From Epiperipatus broadwayi (taxonomy: Eukaryota; Onychophora; Udeonychophora; Euonychophora; Peripatidae): 64,000 bases of DNA. Below, one piece after another: positions 12,681-24,830 of this stretch (positions within the stretch are counted from its first letter, which is position 1; the number at the start of each line of letters is the position of its first letter). The DNA is taken from positions 10,841,024 to 10,905,023 of the forward strand of contig JAQFVV010006215.1 of assembly GCA_028023455.1 (NCBI GenBank). The letters run 5' to 3'. The notes under the pieces were generated by a model. The model was given only the letters and a program-made list of their open reading frames with translations. It was not told the DNA's origin and searched no databases. Position numbers and translations under genes: made by a program.

Positions 12681-13640
12681 TAAGGGATTCAAACAGACTT
12701 TCACACAACCATCAACTCTCCATGCCATATCATATTGCTGACCCACCTGATCATACACATGTTGAAAAGATAAATAATTATCAATATACATATTTCACGC
12801 TAAACCAGCAACCATCAGTTGGTCCATATTACTATCCTCACACATATATATACAATCAGTGCTCAGCTTTATATTAAGATAGCCAATCTTCATACTTTAA
12901 TGAACAGGCTTCAAACTACTCCAACCCACAACTCTTCAGCCATCCATTTCATTGAAAATCTGATGATGGAATGTTCAAAGCCCACATTAGTGCCAAGATT
13001 GTCATCCTACCCATGTTGACCATTTAGTCATTCTGACCCCTCATGTTGTACTGGTAAATACTCCATCTATATACATATGCGAGGAATGGGCAGACCTTTA
13101 ATGCACTATGTTTTTAAATATGTAAATTAATACACTGTACATGCTTACACACACCTGCACATATATAATGTAATATAAGGGATTCAAACTCAGTCTTTCA
13201 CACAATCCTCAACCCTCCATGCCATCTCATATTGCTGATCCACCTGATCATACACAACATGAGGGGTCAGAATGACTAAATGGTCAATATGGGTAGGATG
13301 ACAACCTTGACACTAACATAGGCTTTGAAGTTCCATCATCAGATTTTCAATAAAATGGATGGCTGAAGAGTTGTGGGAAGCCTATCCATTAAAGTATAAA
13401 GATTGGCTATCTTAATATAAAGCTGAGCACTGATTGTATATATGGGTGAGGATAGTAATCTGGATCAACTAATTATTGCTGGTTTAGCATGAAATATGTA
13501 TATTGGTGATTATTTATCTTTTCAGCGTGTGTATGATGAGGTAGGTCAGCAATATGAGATGGCATGGAGAGTTAAGGGTTGTGTGAAAGTCTGAGTTTGA
13601 ATCCCTTATATTACATTATGTATGTGCAGGTGTGTGTAAA
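12681..13640. repeat. FB1 foldback copy 3, about 360-bp arms
   Basis: The left arm (12,681-13,050) and right arm (13,253-13,610) are inverted copies. Left landmarks are GGGATTCAAAC, CATCCATTTCATTG and CATTCTGACCCCTCATG. Right landmarks are CATGAGGGGTCAGAATG, ATGGATGGCTGAAG and GAGTTTGAATCCC. The right arm lacks short blocks found in the left arm. The spacer (13,090-13,252) holds a further minus-sense 3' end of the family, and its TGTACAGTGTATTAATTTAC neighbour recurs in inverted form after the right arm (13,610-13,670). The locus is therefore a nest of at least three units. The plus frame at 12,819-13,019 is repeat sequence. Confidence 0.85.
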
Positions 13641-16235
13641 CCTGTACAGTGTATTAATTTACATATTTAAACATTTGAATAAGTTAGTTAATGTATGCAA
13701 TTATCTAACTATCCTGTAGTTTATTCAAAATACAAAATTTCTTGATGAAATAAATAAGGTATTATTTTCAATGGAAAATGTGAAGAATTTAAAATGAAAT
13801 ATGAATAAATGATAACAATTTAGTGTGCATTCTGTTATTTTTTGCATACTTGAGGGAGCCACTGAATCATTACTGAAAAAACTAAGCAAATAATGACAAA
13901 TGTTTTTTTTTCTGTTTTTTTTCTCTCACTAAATAGTATGAATAATAAATGCATGAATAATGAGATTTTTTATTTATTTTGTAATTGTTTAAATAATGAC
14001 AAATTGTTATTTTTTTAGTTTTTCCACTAAATAATATAAACATTAATTACACAAATAGTGAGTATTTTTTAATTTTATGATTGACATAGTGGAGGAAGAA
14101 TAACACCTTGTGATCTGCAAGTGCTCATCACCTGCCCTCTGTCCATGCTATTGACCAGAGAAGCCTGAAGTAGATGAGTCATGGGTGTTCACTTGCAAAG
14201 AGAGTTAGATTTCAAATACTTTTGCATGCTTAATGGAACATCTCAAACTTGACTCCCATTATCAAGAGAAAATACACATGTGGCTCAGTCTTCCACTCAG
14301 ATGAATGGTTAATCTATGCTGGCTTCTATGCTAGAGGATTCTAACAATACACCAATTATATTATTTTGATCCAGTGACAGATTGAATGTTCATGAGCTAG
14401 CAACAATCTCAAAATTGTTTAACAAATAACTTTGTTATACTTGTACTGTCATTAGCTTCATTTGGATTATTTTTGGTGTTTAAGGGGAAAAAGTGTTCCA
14501 CTTGTTATTAAAATGTCACAACTTTTATACTACTATTTGTTTATAAAAATTTCAAATGTTTTTTTTTTTACTTATCATCCAATTGTAGTATTGCTTTTAT
14601 ACAATTTATTTTTCTTGAATTTTTTTTCCAAAAAAGTACACATAACCCATATTATTTTTCTTTACTCATATTTATAAGCACGATATAAAAGCACACCCAT
14701 ATTCTTATTGTTTATTTCATTATCACTTAGTTTTTTCAGTAGTGGTTATCCAGATAAATAAAAAATAAATTGAGCACATACTAAATCAATATTAAATGAA
14801 TTAAGATATTATTTTCAGTAGAAAATGTAAATTATTTAAAATGAAAACTGGTATTTAACATAATAATTTTAACATTATCCTAGATCTTGCTATTATGTAA
14901 AAACATTCTTATGTTGTATTTGGATTCAGAGAAGTTTAATAGGAATACCAACTGTCTTGTGCTCTATCCATATTTTTGTTAAGAATTAATTTTCACAAAG
15001 AGTAAGTACTTTCTGCAAGATTTACTCTTTTAGATGTTCAAAGCAATGACATAATAACATATCATTAAAGAGATAACTTGATGTGCTCAGAACTAATTTA
15101 AAGAAACCTAAAGAGTTAGGATTCTCAACATTATTTACAGTATGAATACTATTAATACTTATAAATGAAGTTCACATTATTTATCAATTCATTATCTAAT
15201 AAAAGTATATTATTTTAAATAATGTAGAGCATAACTAATAGAATGCAATAAATAATAATAATGTAAATGTGATAGCTATAGCATGGGAATAAGGCATAGC
15301 ATTAAGATCATATATATTCAAACCTGCAAACATTTATAATTTGATAATGATGATGTGTGCCATGCATGCTAGATATTTTATGGACAACCAGGTAGATGCT
15401 ACTTATTAATCCAATTACAGTGACCTTACAGTCTGTAGTCAATATGCATGTCCAAGTTATAAATGCTTTAAAACTTTATATTAGAATATTAAAATAAGAA
15501 TAACACAATGGATAGATGTGACAAATCCAAATACAATATCCATCTCTGATAGATTTTACATTAACTCCAAAATAAAATAGAGAACTAAAGAAAATTTAGT
15601 CATAAGGATACCATGGTAAATGATAACAATAATAATTTTATTATTCAAAATATACATTATGGTTATTATAATTAAAACACTAAATAAGAATAATAAAAAC
15701 AATAAATTAATAATATTCTTTATTGATTTTCAACGGTAATTTTACATTCTTAAAAGTATATTTCAACTTCCGTTTAAAATTAAATTGATGTAATATTATA
15801 AAATATTTCAAGCCTTTTTATTAGAATTTATTATTATATAATAATTGAAACAATCAGACATATTTATCATTTATGATTTAGATTGTGTTGTTGAGATGGA
15901 TATTATAATTATGAAACAGAGCAGAAGTATATCCCATTAAGAGTTGGCAATATTTAACTCTCACCATACGATAAAGATTATATATATATATACACACACA
16001 TGCTTTGCTTTAAGTTATACTTTTTTAAAGTATATCAAAAGTTCATACCTATAATCAAATTTATTAATTATATATATTAAAAAAAAAAACTAAAATATTC
16101 ACGTTTAAAATCGATTCACTTATGTATATTAAGCATTAATTAACATTTTCTACAATTAATATTTGGTAAACACAAGCGTTATTAACACTATACTTTACAT
16201 AGAACGCATAGGGATTTTTTTTTTTATATGTCATA
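13641..16235. other. AT-rich non-coding DNA
   Basis: No gene found. At 14,090-14,360 composition is markedly less AT-rich (for example CTCATCACCTGCCCTCTGTC), which may mark an old element, but no motif or terminal repeat is visible. A TA then CA run is at 15,980-16,005. Confidence 0.45.
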
Positions 16236-16321
16236 GCATCGGCCGGGACGCGAACCCACAACCATCTGCAACAAACTATTTGCTTGCAAGACGGCTGCGA
16301 TGACCTCTCGGCTAACAACGC
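16236..16321 (-). ncRNA. tRNA-like sequence with extended central hairpin
   Basis: On the minus strand this 86-nt, locally GC-rich stretch has an A-box-like TAGCCGAGAGG and a B-box-like GGTTCGCGTCCC. The first 7 nt (GCGTTGT) and last 7 nt (CCGATGC) pair at six of seven positions, counting G-U pairs, as an acceptor stem would. A T arm with four of five pairs surrounds TTCGCGT. Where the anticodon arm should be, AGCCGTCT pairs with AGATGGTT, TGCAA with TTGCA and CAAA with TTTG. This gives about 17 bp around a TAG loop, with one bulged G. An A-rich stretch follows on the minus strand after a short AT stretch. It is not a normal tRNA. I infer a tRNA-derived SINE head or a modified tRNA pseudogene. 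The minus frame at 16,136-16,318 crossing it is not a gene. Confidence 0.55.
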
Positions 16322-18364
16322 TTGGCAATTATTTTTTAATAGATTAAAAATGATAATATTACCATTTTTTTATTTGCCCTAGATAGTGCAATTCTGAATA
16401 AAAATTGTTAATTGTTCTCATGTATTTGTTTTTTCAGGCCCACTAGTAATCCCTCAAAGCTGATAAAATAATAATGAAGTGGAATTATTGCTAAAAAAAT
16501 ATTAATTTTCAATATCCAACTTCGTTTTTGAACAATATTTTTTTATCTTTTTGCTTCCCTATTGATCAAAAATATTCTAAATTATCATATATCAATTAAT
16601 TTTGAAGAAAGATTTGTATTATACAATACTTATTCCGTGTTAGATTTTTAATGCTATAATTTATCATGTTGCAATTTTCGTTAATTTTAAGAAATACTTG
16701 ATTTATACAATTATTTCATACTAAGCTGCTCCATTAATTGTAAAAAGAGAGATTTGTGTTAATAATTTAATTATTTTATGTTAATCCCTTCATCCAATTT
16801 CCTGGAAAATATTATAACAAATGAAAGGGCAAGTCCCTTCCTCTAAGTTATTAATTTAGCAATTTATACTTTTTGATTTCTGATCACTTAAAACATGATT
16901 ATTACACAGTTTAATATTAAAATAGGGGATTTGAAATAAAAATGTGTTATTCAGTTAAATGTATATTCCACACCCTTTTTAACCCTAAATCACACTCTTT
17001 TACAAAGCAGGCAATCATTTCCATAAATTTTTATTACTTTTCACACCTTATGTATAGCATTCTTATAAATCAACTCATTTACATAAATAAAAGTAATACA
17101 AAGAAAAATATTTTATAAATTGTAATAATAATTATTTAATTATCTAGAACAATAAATCTATTTTTTATATATTCTAGATAATAAGTAGTAACAATATTAA
17201 TTTTATAAAATATTTTAATATTGATGTGTATATATTTTTAATATAATTATTTATTACATATTGACCAGGTTGTGTATTAATAGCCAATACTAATTAAAAT
17301 TCTTTATTAACTATACTTTAAATATAAAAAAATAATTAAACAATAACAATAATAATATAGCTTTTTTTATATTTTATTTTTTTATTTTAAATTCCTTCTA
17401 GCTTTCATATGACTTTCATAGTTTCAATACATGTACAAATAAAAAGCCTAAGAAGTGAAGTAACTAGCATATTTACTTACCGCGGGGATAACTTGGGGAT
17501 TTAAAATAAAAAGGCAAGGTAACACAGATTTTTTTTCCAAGATCCAAGCAGACGTAATATTTTATTTTTAAGCAATCAATCAGTGTTCAAACGCAACTAT
17601 TTCACTAACTGTCAAATGTTGGCTGGTAAATAGGTATATTTTGCTATTATTAATTAGTTAATAAAATGGGATGAATATTACAATTTACTTTTTCATTGAT
17701 TCTTTTTGGGGACTGTAGAAGCATACCTTTATCCTGCAGTGGGCTATTTAAATATTGTTTGAATTATTTTTTAACCAATAAATGACCAGTGATTTTAATT
17801 CCAGAAAAAAAAAAAAAAGCACAAATATAAAAAATAAACAATAAAAAGTGAGTTTTTCAAAGATTGTAATAGTTCAATTGTAAACAGACATATATTTTCT
17901 ACATGTTTTACATGTGATCTTTTGTTTTGTTTGCTTGATATCTTAGGATGTTTTTTTAACATTCTTCAGTTAACTTTAGTTTTGCAAAAACTTCATCATT
18001 GTTTTTGATTATTGTTATTCACTAAATTTTGCCCTCAGCCACACCATTTTTAATAAAAAAATCAATATTTTTTTTCTGTCTTTAAGGGTTTACCTCTACA
18101 TGAAAGTTATACTCAAGATTGACATAAAATACTTTTTTAAAAAATTATATTAGCATTCATTCACTTTACATGCTCAATATAATATATTTTACAATAGTAA
18201 TTTTTAGCATCACATCCAGCAAAATAAAAATATATTGATTGTTGCTACGGTCTTACACGTACAATCTTAGCAACCTTAAGTAAAATTTTCTAGTGTTTTA
18301 TGTTATATCAATAGAATATATCTGCTGTACTTATATGTAATAGATTAGACAAAGTAACAGTATT
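16322..18364. other. AT-rich non-coding DNA
   Basis: No gene, RNA or defined repeat seen. Short homopolymer runs only. Confidence 0.5.
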
Positions 18365-21010
18365 TCTAATATCCTCTTCATATCCTCTTGTCATTACAGC
18401 TGGTATCACTATGTGATTATTCACATAGTAAAAGAACATGTATGGGCAGTTTACCAATATTCATTAGCCAATATAAAAAGTTTATTGGATTTTTGAGTTT
18501 AAAATCAAAAAATACTATAATCTCTTTTCTCAGTTGCTGATAGTTTTTAACTGAAATATCGGGTGAGTTTTCTTAAAGATAAAATGAATATATGTATGAA
18601 TGATCTTCCCCCCCCCTGATATTTACAATCATGACAAACAAAAACTACATTATGGCTCTTATTGCCAGGAGACCACAAAGTTGTCAATCAGAATTAAATG
18701 TGAACTAGGCTTCCATTCAATGATAACTATCTATTTTAAGTATCTATGGCTGTGGATTATTTTTAAATGAAGGAAGATGAAAAGAACTGTACAATATTAA
18801 ATGATAGAATATTGAAGTTTATGAAGGAGAGAATTGATTTAAAAAGTGGACACTTAATTTAACTACAAAGGTATAAATATTGGAAGTGCAAATGTAGTGG
18901 AATTTAGTGTAAATAAAAAATGAAAAAACAATATGTAGATTGATGATATATCAGACAGAGTCCTTAATAGAAGATATCAAATCCATGTAATTTAGGTTTA
19001 TATTCCAACAAGTTCTCATTGTGATGAAGAGGTAGATTTTTTTATATTGATGTAAAGAATTATTTTGATCAGACCAAGTAACATTTTAACATTATCATGG
19101 GATACTCTAATGATAGAATTGGTTAACAATTGAAAAATGGAAAGTGTTTGAGCAAATTGGTTTTGTTGGTAGAAATTTGCATAAAAAAAAACTGTGTAAG
19201 ATAAATTATTTGAAAAAATTCTTAGCAAAAATGGATATTGAAGCATACAAATAAATTATAGCAGAACTGGATTATGTTTTGACTAAAAGAAAATATGTAT
19301 TTCAAGACTGTAGTATTTTTAATTGATTTAACAACAGGAAATGATCATCAATTAGAAGATGTAAGATAAGTATTGATGCAAAAATGGAAGGATGAAAACA
19401 CTTAAAAAAGAAAATATTAACAATTGATGTGCCTAACTTTCAAAAACATTTAATAAATTTTAAATCATTTTACAATTTTGATAAATTTTTGAAGATTATT
19501 AAGACTTGTCTGAAATCAATATGAATATTAAATACCCTATTAAGAAATGCAAAAAAGATAGCTGGTACCAGCAATTTATTAATAATTTTTTTATTGAGGC
19601 AATACAATATATGAATAAAAATGAAATATAAAAATTGACAAGGAATACTATAAAAAAAAAAAAAAGAATCAAAAATGTAAAACAACATATTGGTATTGGA
19701 AGAAAAATTATTTTAGCAAAAATAAGAAGAAAAAAAATAGAACTTTTACTGAAAGAAAATAACATCATGAAATATGTGGAAAAGTTTTAAGAATAATTAT
19801 ATAGTAATAAAAAATAAAGTCTCCCTTACAACTTCTACATCTGAATTGTTAAGTACTTAAATGAAAAGTGAAACTTGCAATTAAATCTATAAAAAAAGGA
19901 AAAGATTCAGAAAATGACAGAATTATTACTGATATTATAAAAGAAACAGGTAAAAGAATAGAAAATTTTTGGCAAAAAAAAAAGTTATTTATCAAATATC
20001 TTAATGAAAAAGATGTATCAAATGATTGAAAGAAAGCAGTAATAATATTGATATTTAAGAAAGGTGATAATAAAAATATTAGAAATTACAAACCTATCAG
20101 TATTTTATCAGTTTTATACAAATGTTTCACCAAGATAAATTACAATTCATTTACGATGAATTTTGAATTTTAATCAATCAAAAGAACAAGCTGGATTTTA
20201 AAGTGGTTTTAGTACAATGGATGACATCCAAGTATTGAGAATAGTTACAAAAAAACCATTGAATATAGCTGTTATTATGATTTCTATTTTTATATCATAA
20301 AAAGGCATTTGATTCTATAAATTATTTTCTTGACGATTAAAGCTTTGGATTATCTTGATAATAAAAGCAGAGTATTGTCATATTTGGGAAAATACCAAAT
20401 GCAGCAACATGTAAATAGATTATATGGTGATACTAAGAAGAATAACATTGAGAAGAGTAGATGACAGACATCAAACATTGTACATTAGTCTTATAATAAG
20501 TATTTGTGGATTAAAATAGAAATTGGAGAGTAAAAGTAAATAGAGATTATTTAAAAAAAAACAACTTAATATTAAAGGGAAATATGTTTATGTGGTTTAA
20601 AAAGAAAAATTTTTAATATATGTGTTTTCCTAGTTCTTACTAATAGATCTAACATTTAGTCAATATAGAGACTTTAGATTATTTGATGAAATGTAGAGAG
20701 ATTGTGTTAGAGTAAGAAAAAGACATTGAAAATTAAATGCATGGGTGAGATAACAAACTGATGTAACTGTCATCATTAAAAAATAAAGAGAATGAAATTG
20801 GGCTAGAACTTATTGCTAGAGGTGATGATAATAAATGATTAGATGAATTTTGGAATTGAATTTTAACCAATTTTAAATGACTTAAAAGGAAATCACATGT
20901 AAGATAGATTGAAGAAATAAAGAAATTTGCAGGTATGATATAAAGTAGAGAATATAGATTAAAGAAGCTATATTAAACTGGAAAGATTTTCACTTTACAG
21001 TAGGTCAATA
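18365..21010 (+). mobile_element. RTE-type LINE, old near-full-length copy
   Basis: Co-linear with 58,655-61,837. The 5' untranslated part matches (CATTACAGCTGGTATCAC region), then the endonuclease, reverse transcriptase and C-terminal tail can be followed in order through scattered stops and indels. Examples are remnants of GDFNARIG near 19,095, of LDYILT near 19,275, of NYRPIS near 20,090 and of AGFKSGFST near 20,190. It ends near CAGTAGGTCAATAAT. It is far more degraded than the other copies, so it is probably the oldest insertion. Short frames at 19,016-19,246 and 19,470-19,768 on the minus strand are shadows. Confidence 0.85.
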
Positions 21011-21099
21011 ATATCTGAAAATTATAATGAAATAATGATTTAATTAACTGTAAAAATATTCAAAATAATACACAAAGTATGTGTTACTATAAACAATGA

Positions 21100-21290
21100 G
21101 GATTGCCAATTCCATGCTTAGCCAGAGCCAGCACTTAAAATATCCCTCTCAGGAACCCCTTCCCATATATTCTATATAGAGCTTGCAAAATAAGCTCTTA
21201 ACAAGCTTTGAAAATATCCTCAAGTCCAGACTAGTTTCTGCTTCTGGTATCATCAGTGAGGTGCTCTATATATAACATTTGTAAATACAA
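21100..21290 (-). ncRNA. Hammerhead-like core in a dispersed repeat (possible Penelope-like remnant)
   Basis: On the minus strand CTGATGA (21,250-21,256) is followed by TACCAGAAGCA and GAAAC (21,234-21,238). These are the two conserved hammerhead boxes around a short, now imperfect stem II. CCTCA just before the first box can pair with TGAGG (21,218-21,222) as stem I, and AGTC with GACT as stem III. The nucleotide pair before stem I reads CU and not the usual UH, so cleavage is doubtful. A related sequence lies at 29,845-29,990 on the plus strand. Penelope-like elements are known to carry hammerhead motifs, hence the tentative assignment. Confidence 0.35.
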
Positions 21291-24200
21291 ACTTTATTAA
21301 ATTAAGTCATGTGACATCTGACTTGATTTTTTATCATTTTACCATATATTAATGCCTAAAACTTAATTTGATTCATATTTTTTTTATAAACAAACATAAC
21401 TGAGATTATCCATATGTATCTTATTTTTGACTTACAGTTAGTAATGTATTTAAAGATTTTTAAAAAATGAATTTTTTAATTCTGAAACTGAATTTAATTT
21501 TAAAATAATCAAAATGCCTAATAATTTTTTTTATTCATCTTCCTTTTCTTTATTCACCATTATTACAAATCATTAGACTTTTTAGTTAACTGAATAAAAG
21601 TACTGTACTTATTTTGTCATTTTGGTATCAAATATCACATAACTTCCAAAAAACTGACTATGAGTTTTATTTCTAACAACCACTTTTAGAACAAATATAT
21701 GCTTTTAAAAAAACTGATAAATCAGATCAAACTACCATTTAAAAAAAAAAAAAAAAACCCTGATTCTCTTTAGTCTTTTAAAAATATTCACATGTTCCAC
21801 CAATTATATAGCATAAAAAAATGGATTTAAAGCCAAATGAATAGCCAATCTAATTATAAAAAACAAGCTAATAATAAAAAACATAAACCTGGAATTTCAA
21901 TTTATATTTATATGAAGAAGTACATTTAAACGAAATATTATTGTTAATTATTAAAACATACTTAAAATATCTTATGAACTTTGTATTTAGGACAAGACAT
22001 AACAAATCTCTTTATTTAATCTTTCTTTAATTTATTCTATGCCCACTATGTGTAAATGAATGAATTAACCATAATCAATAGTTTGATTCTTCTTGAAATG
22101 TTTATAAAGATCTAAGGGCCATTCTCGTTATATATGGAGACCTAATTGTCCAAAAAGTATATCAGGAATTACCTTCACATATTTTTTTAATAACTACAAC
22201 TATATATTTGAAGTGTGTTTGTAGTTTTTAGAAATATGTGAATAAAATCATGTTACTTTTAAATATAAAACGTAAGTAATTTTCAAATGTATTATAAATT
22301 AAAAACTTATTAGACTGTAGAATGTTATTTATAAAAAATAAAAAATAAATAAAAATCATTATAAATGGCCTGTTACAAAGTAGTAGCATCTTTAACAGAC
22401 AAAACAAATAACGTAGAAAAAGGATATTAACAGATTTTCAAATTGCTTGCTAATTGTAAGTTTAATGTTTTTCTTTTTTTTTTTTTTAATTCTTTACCTT
22501 AAAATAGTTAGATATTTATTTATATCAATAATGGGTTATCTAAAAAAATTGATTATAAAACGTGTATCTGAAAAAAAAAAAAAAAACCAAAGTGCTTGTA
22601 ACTTTTTTTATATATTTGACTTGGATTCAAACTCCAGATAATGAGCGTGAACTGCAACTGTAGTAATCATGATATATTATGTAACAACTTAAAAATGTTA
22701 TCAAAATAAAAGTATCTAGCAATTGTAATGATTATAAGAACTATATATATATAGTACTTCAAATATTGTTTAACTTGCTTTTTTATTGTTTTATTTTATG
22801 TATGCTTAATCAGAGCTGTTGATGTAATCGTATGTCTTTGTTTAATAGTTCTAAGTTGTGTGTGTGCCCCCTTTTTTTAACTTTTGATTTTTTCAGGATT
22901 TTATTAATTACTTATATTGGTGTAAAACAATAATGTACGACAAATTATGTGAAGTCTCGAATTTCATACTTCATATTGTCAACTATTTTTAAATGGAATG
23001 AGAATTAAGATATAGCATTGCATTTTCTCGATCATCAAGAATTTATTTTAATCGTTTTTAGATTAAAAGATAATAGCAAATATACGTTGGTCCGAATTTA
23101 AAGATTTCTTTTCTAAGTATATATATTTATAGTTGCAAATTATTAGAAGTAGATAAGTTAACTTCTTGGTAAACAAATAGCGTTCTGCCTATTTATAAAA
23201 TTTTCAAAATAATATGGAATATGATTACTTTTTTTCGCATAGTTCAAAATAATAATTTCCGCTGACACACAAGTGAAATTAATTATTCCTAACGTCATCC
23301 TATGGCAGCCACATATCCGGTTGCTATACAATAACTCAATATACAAAATACAATATATCTGCAAGGCAGTGTATTATCAAAAATATCAATCTGAAATATG
23401 TGAACTAATATATAAAACGACGCTACAGATATAAATTTATGTATATATTTCAAAAATAGATATTATATATCGTTTTTAGTTCTGTGTGACTACATGTATT
23501 ATTATTAAACTTTATATTTTGACCATTTTGTATACAAAACAAACAATTATCGTATCATTTATTATTAAAGTTAATTCTAGCTCCATAAAAAAAAAAAAAA
23601 AAAACGTAATTCAATTGAAATAATCTATTTTTATCCGTTTATCAAATATACATTGCAATGTTAAATTATAATTAAGAAAGTAATATTTCAAACTTTCATT
23701 TAATGACGCTTTAATTAAATGTACGATCAATGTGTTTACAAAACAGTCAACCATTTATCTTGATTGAAAGAATAGAGAATGTCTAACATAAAATATTGAT
23801 TGAGGTCATTTTATTAATTCAAGCGGATCTCTCCGGCAAATAACGATAGATGTAAAGCAAAAGTGTCAGCTGCGACAAAATACTTTTAAATGTTATACTA
23901 TATTAAATTTCCAGGCTCGCTTCTTTTTCACATCATTAACTGTGGATGGAATTGCTTGTGATATCTACCTCCTAGAATCCATTTGCATTCTAATGGTCTA
24001 TTTTATTTAAAAGGCCTTCATGTTTTACTGTAATAGAATAATGTCTCTGAAATTTCATTCTTTTTTCTAACAACCATTCATAAGAAGCTTATGTATAATG
24101 CATTTTCTTTTATTCTTTTATTTATTGAATTTAATAAATGTTTAAAGTAGCGCGTAATTAAGATGATGAGTATAATAATCGAAATACTCTGCGTCATTCT

Positions 24201-24453
24201 TCCGAACACTTTTGACAACTTAAAACATGTTTATTATTTAAATAAATGTAAAATAATCTTTTTGTTCTTGTTGTTAATATTTAATTTTAAACTTAATGTT
24301 AACAATTCGTTCTAGTTAAATGTTGTAGATATATATGTATATCTTGCTGAAAGTATTTGCGCTGGTGGCACTATTGTAAAGAGAGAGCTGATTTACAGTT
24401 TTATTTAATATTTACTATGTATGTACTATTAAATATATACTATATACTGCATA
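21291..24453. other. AT-rich non-coding DNA
   Basis: No gene recognised. Poly-T and poly-A runs occur at 22,468-22,490, 22,570-22,587 and 23,585-23,605, with a short TA run near 22,742. The frames at 22,447-22,641 and 23,158-23,364 have no family features. Confidence 0.5.
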
Positions 24454-24458
24454 GGTTT
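24454..24458. repeat. Target-site duplication, left copy (GGTTT)
   Basis: GGTTT immediately precedes the left LTR and is repeated at 29,022-29,026 directly after the right LTR. A 5-bp duplication is usual for Ty3/gypsy integrases. It shows that both ends of the insertion are intact and that no recombination has swapped its flanks. Confidence 0.95.
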
Positions 24459-24747
24459 TGGTTTATTTAACCGTCGAGGTTAAACAATAATTTATCTCCG
24501 ACTAACTGGCACCTAAACAAATTAATGTTCGCTCTACCTAATAATTAATTAATACTACTAGCAGATAGTTCTTTGCGTAAGCTGCAAGTTAATAATTCCG
24601 TATACCCTTTTTTATCTGCACGCGAGTACGTTAGTTGTTAGCAACAACGATTATTATTGTTGTTATTCTAAGCAAATAATTATTTTTCAGCGATGTATCC
24701 ATTGTTCTGGGTAGTATCACATGTCAGGTTTTAATTAATATATCACA
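24459..24747 (-). repeat. 3' LTR of the gypsy element
   Basis: 289 bp, the same length as the other LTR, and starting TGTGATATA and ending AACCA on the minus strand (TG...CA ends). It retains CpG sites at positions where the 5' LTR mostly has TG or CA. Confidence 0.95.
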
Positions 24748-24760
24748 CTTCTCCCCCACT
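24748..24760 (-). promoter_or_regulatory. Polypurine tract
   Basis: On the minus strand AGTGGGGGAGAAG abuts the 3' LTR. This is the expected position and composition of the primer for plus-strand DNA synthesis in LTR retroelements. Confidence 0.85.
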
Positions 24761-24830
24761 ACTCAGAACTAGGAGTAACATGGAATACATTTTGTTTTTC
24801 TCTATAGTCCAACATAGCATTTTCTCTTTT

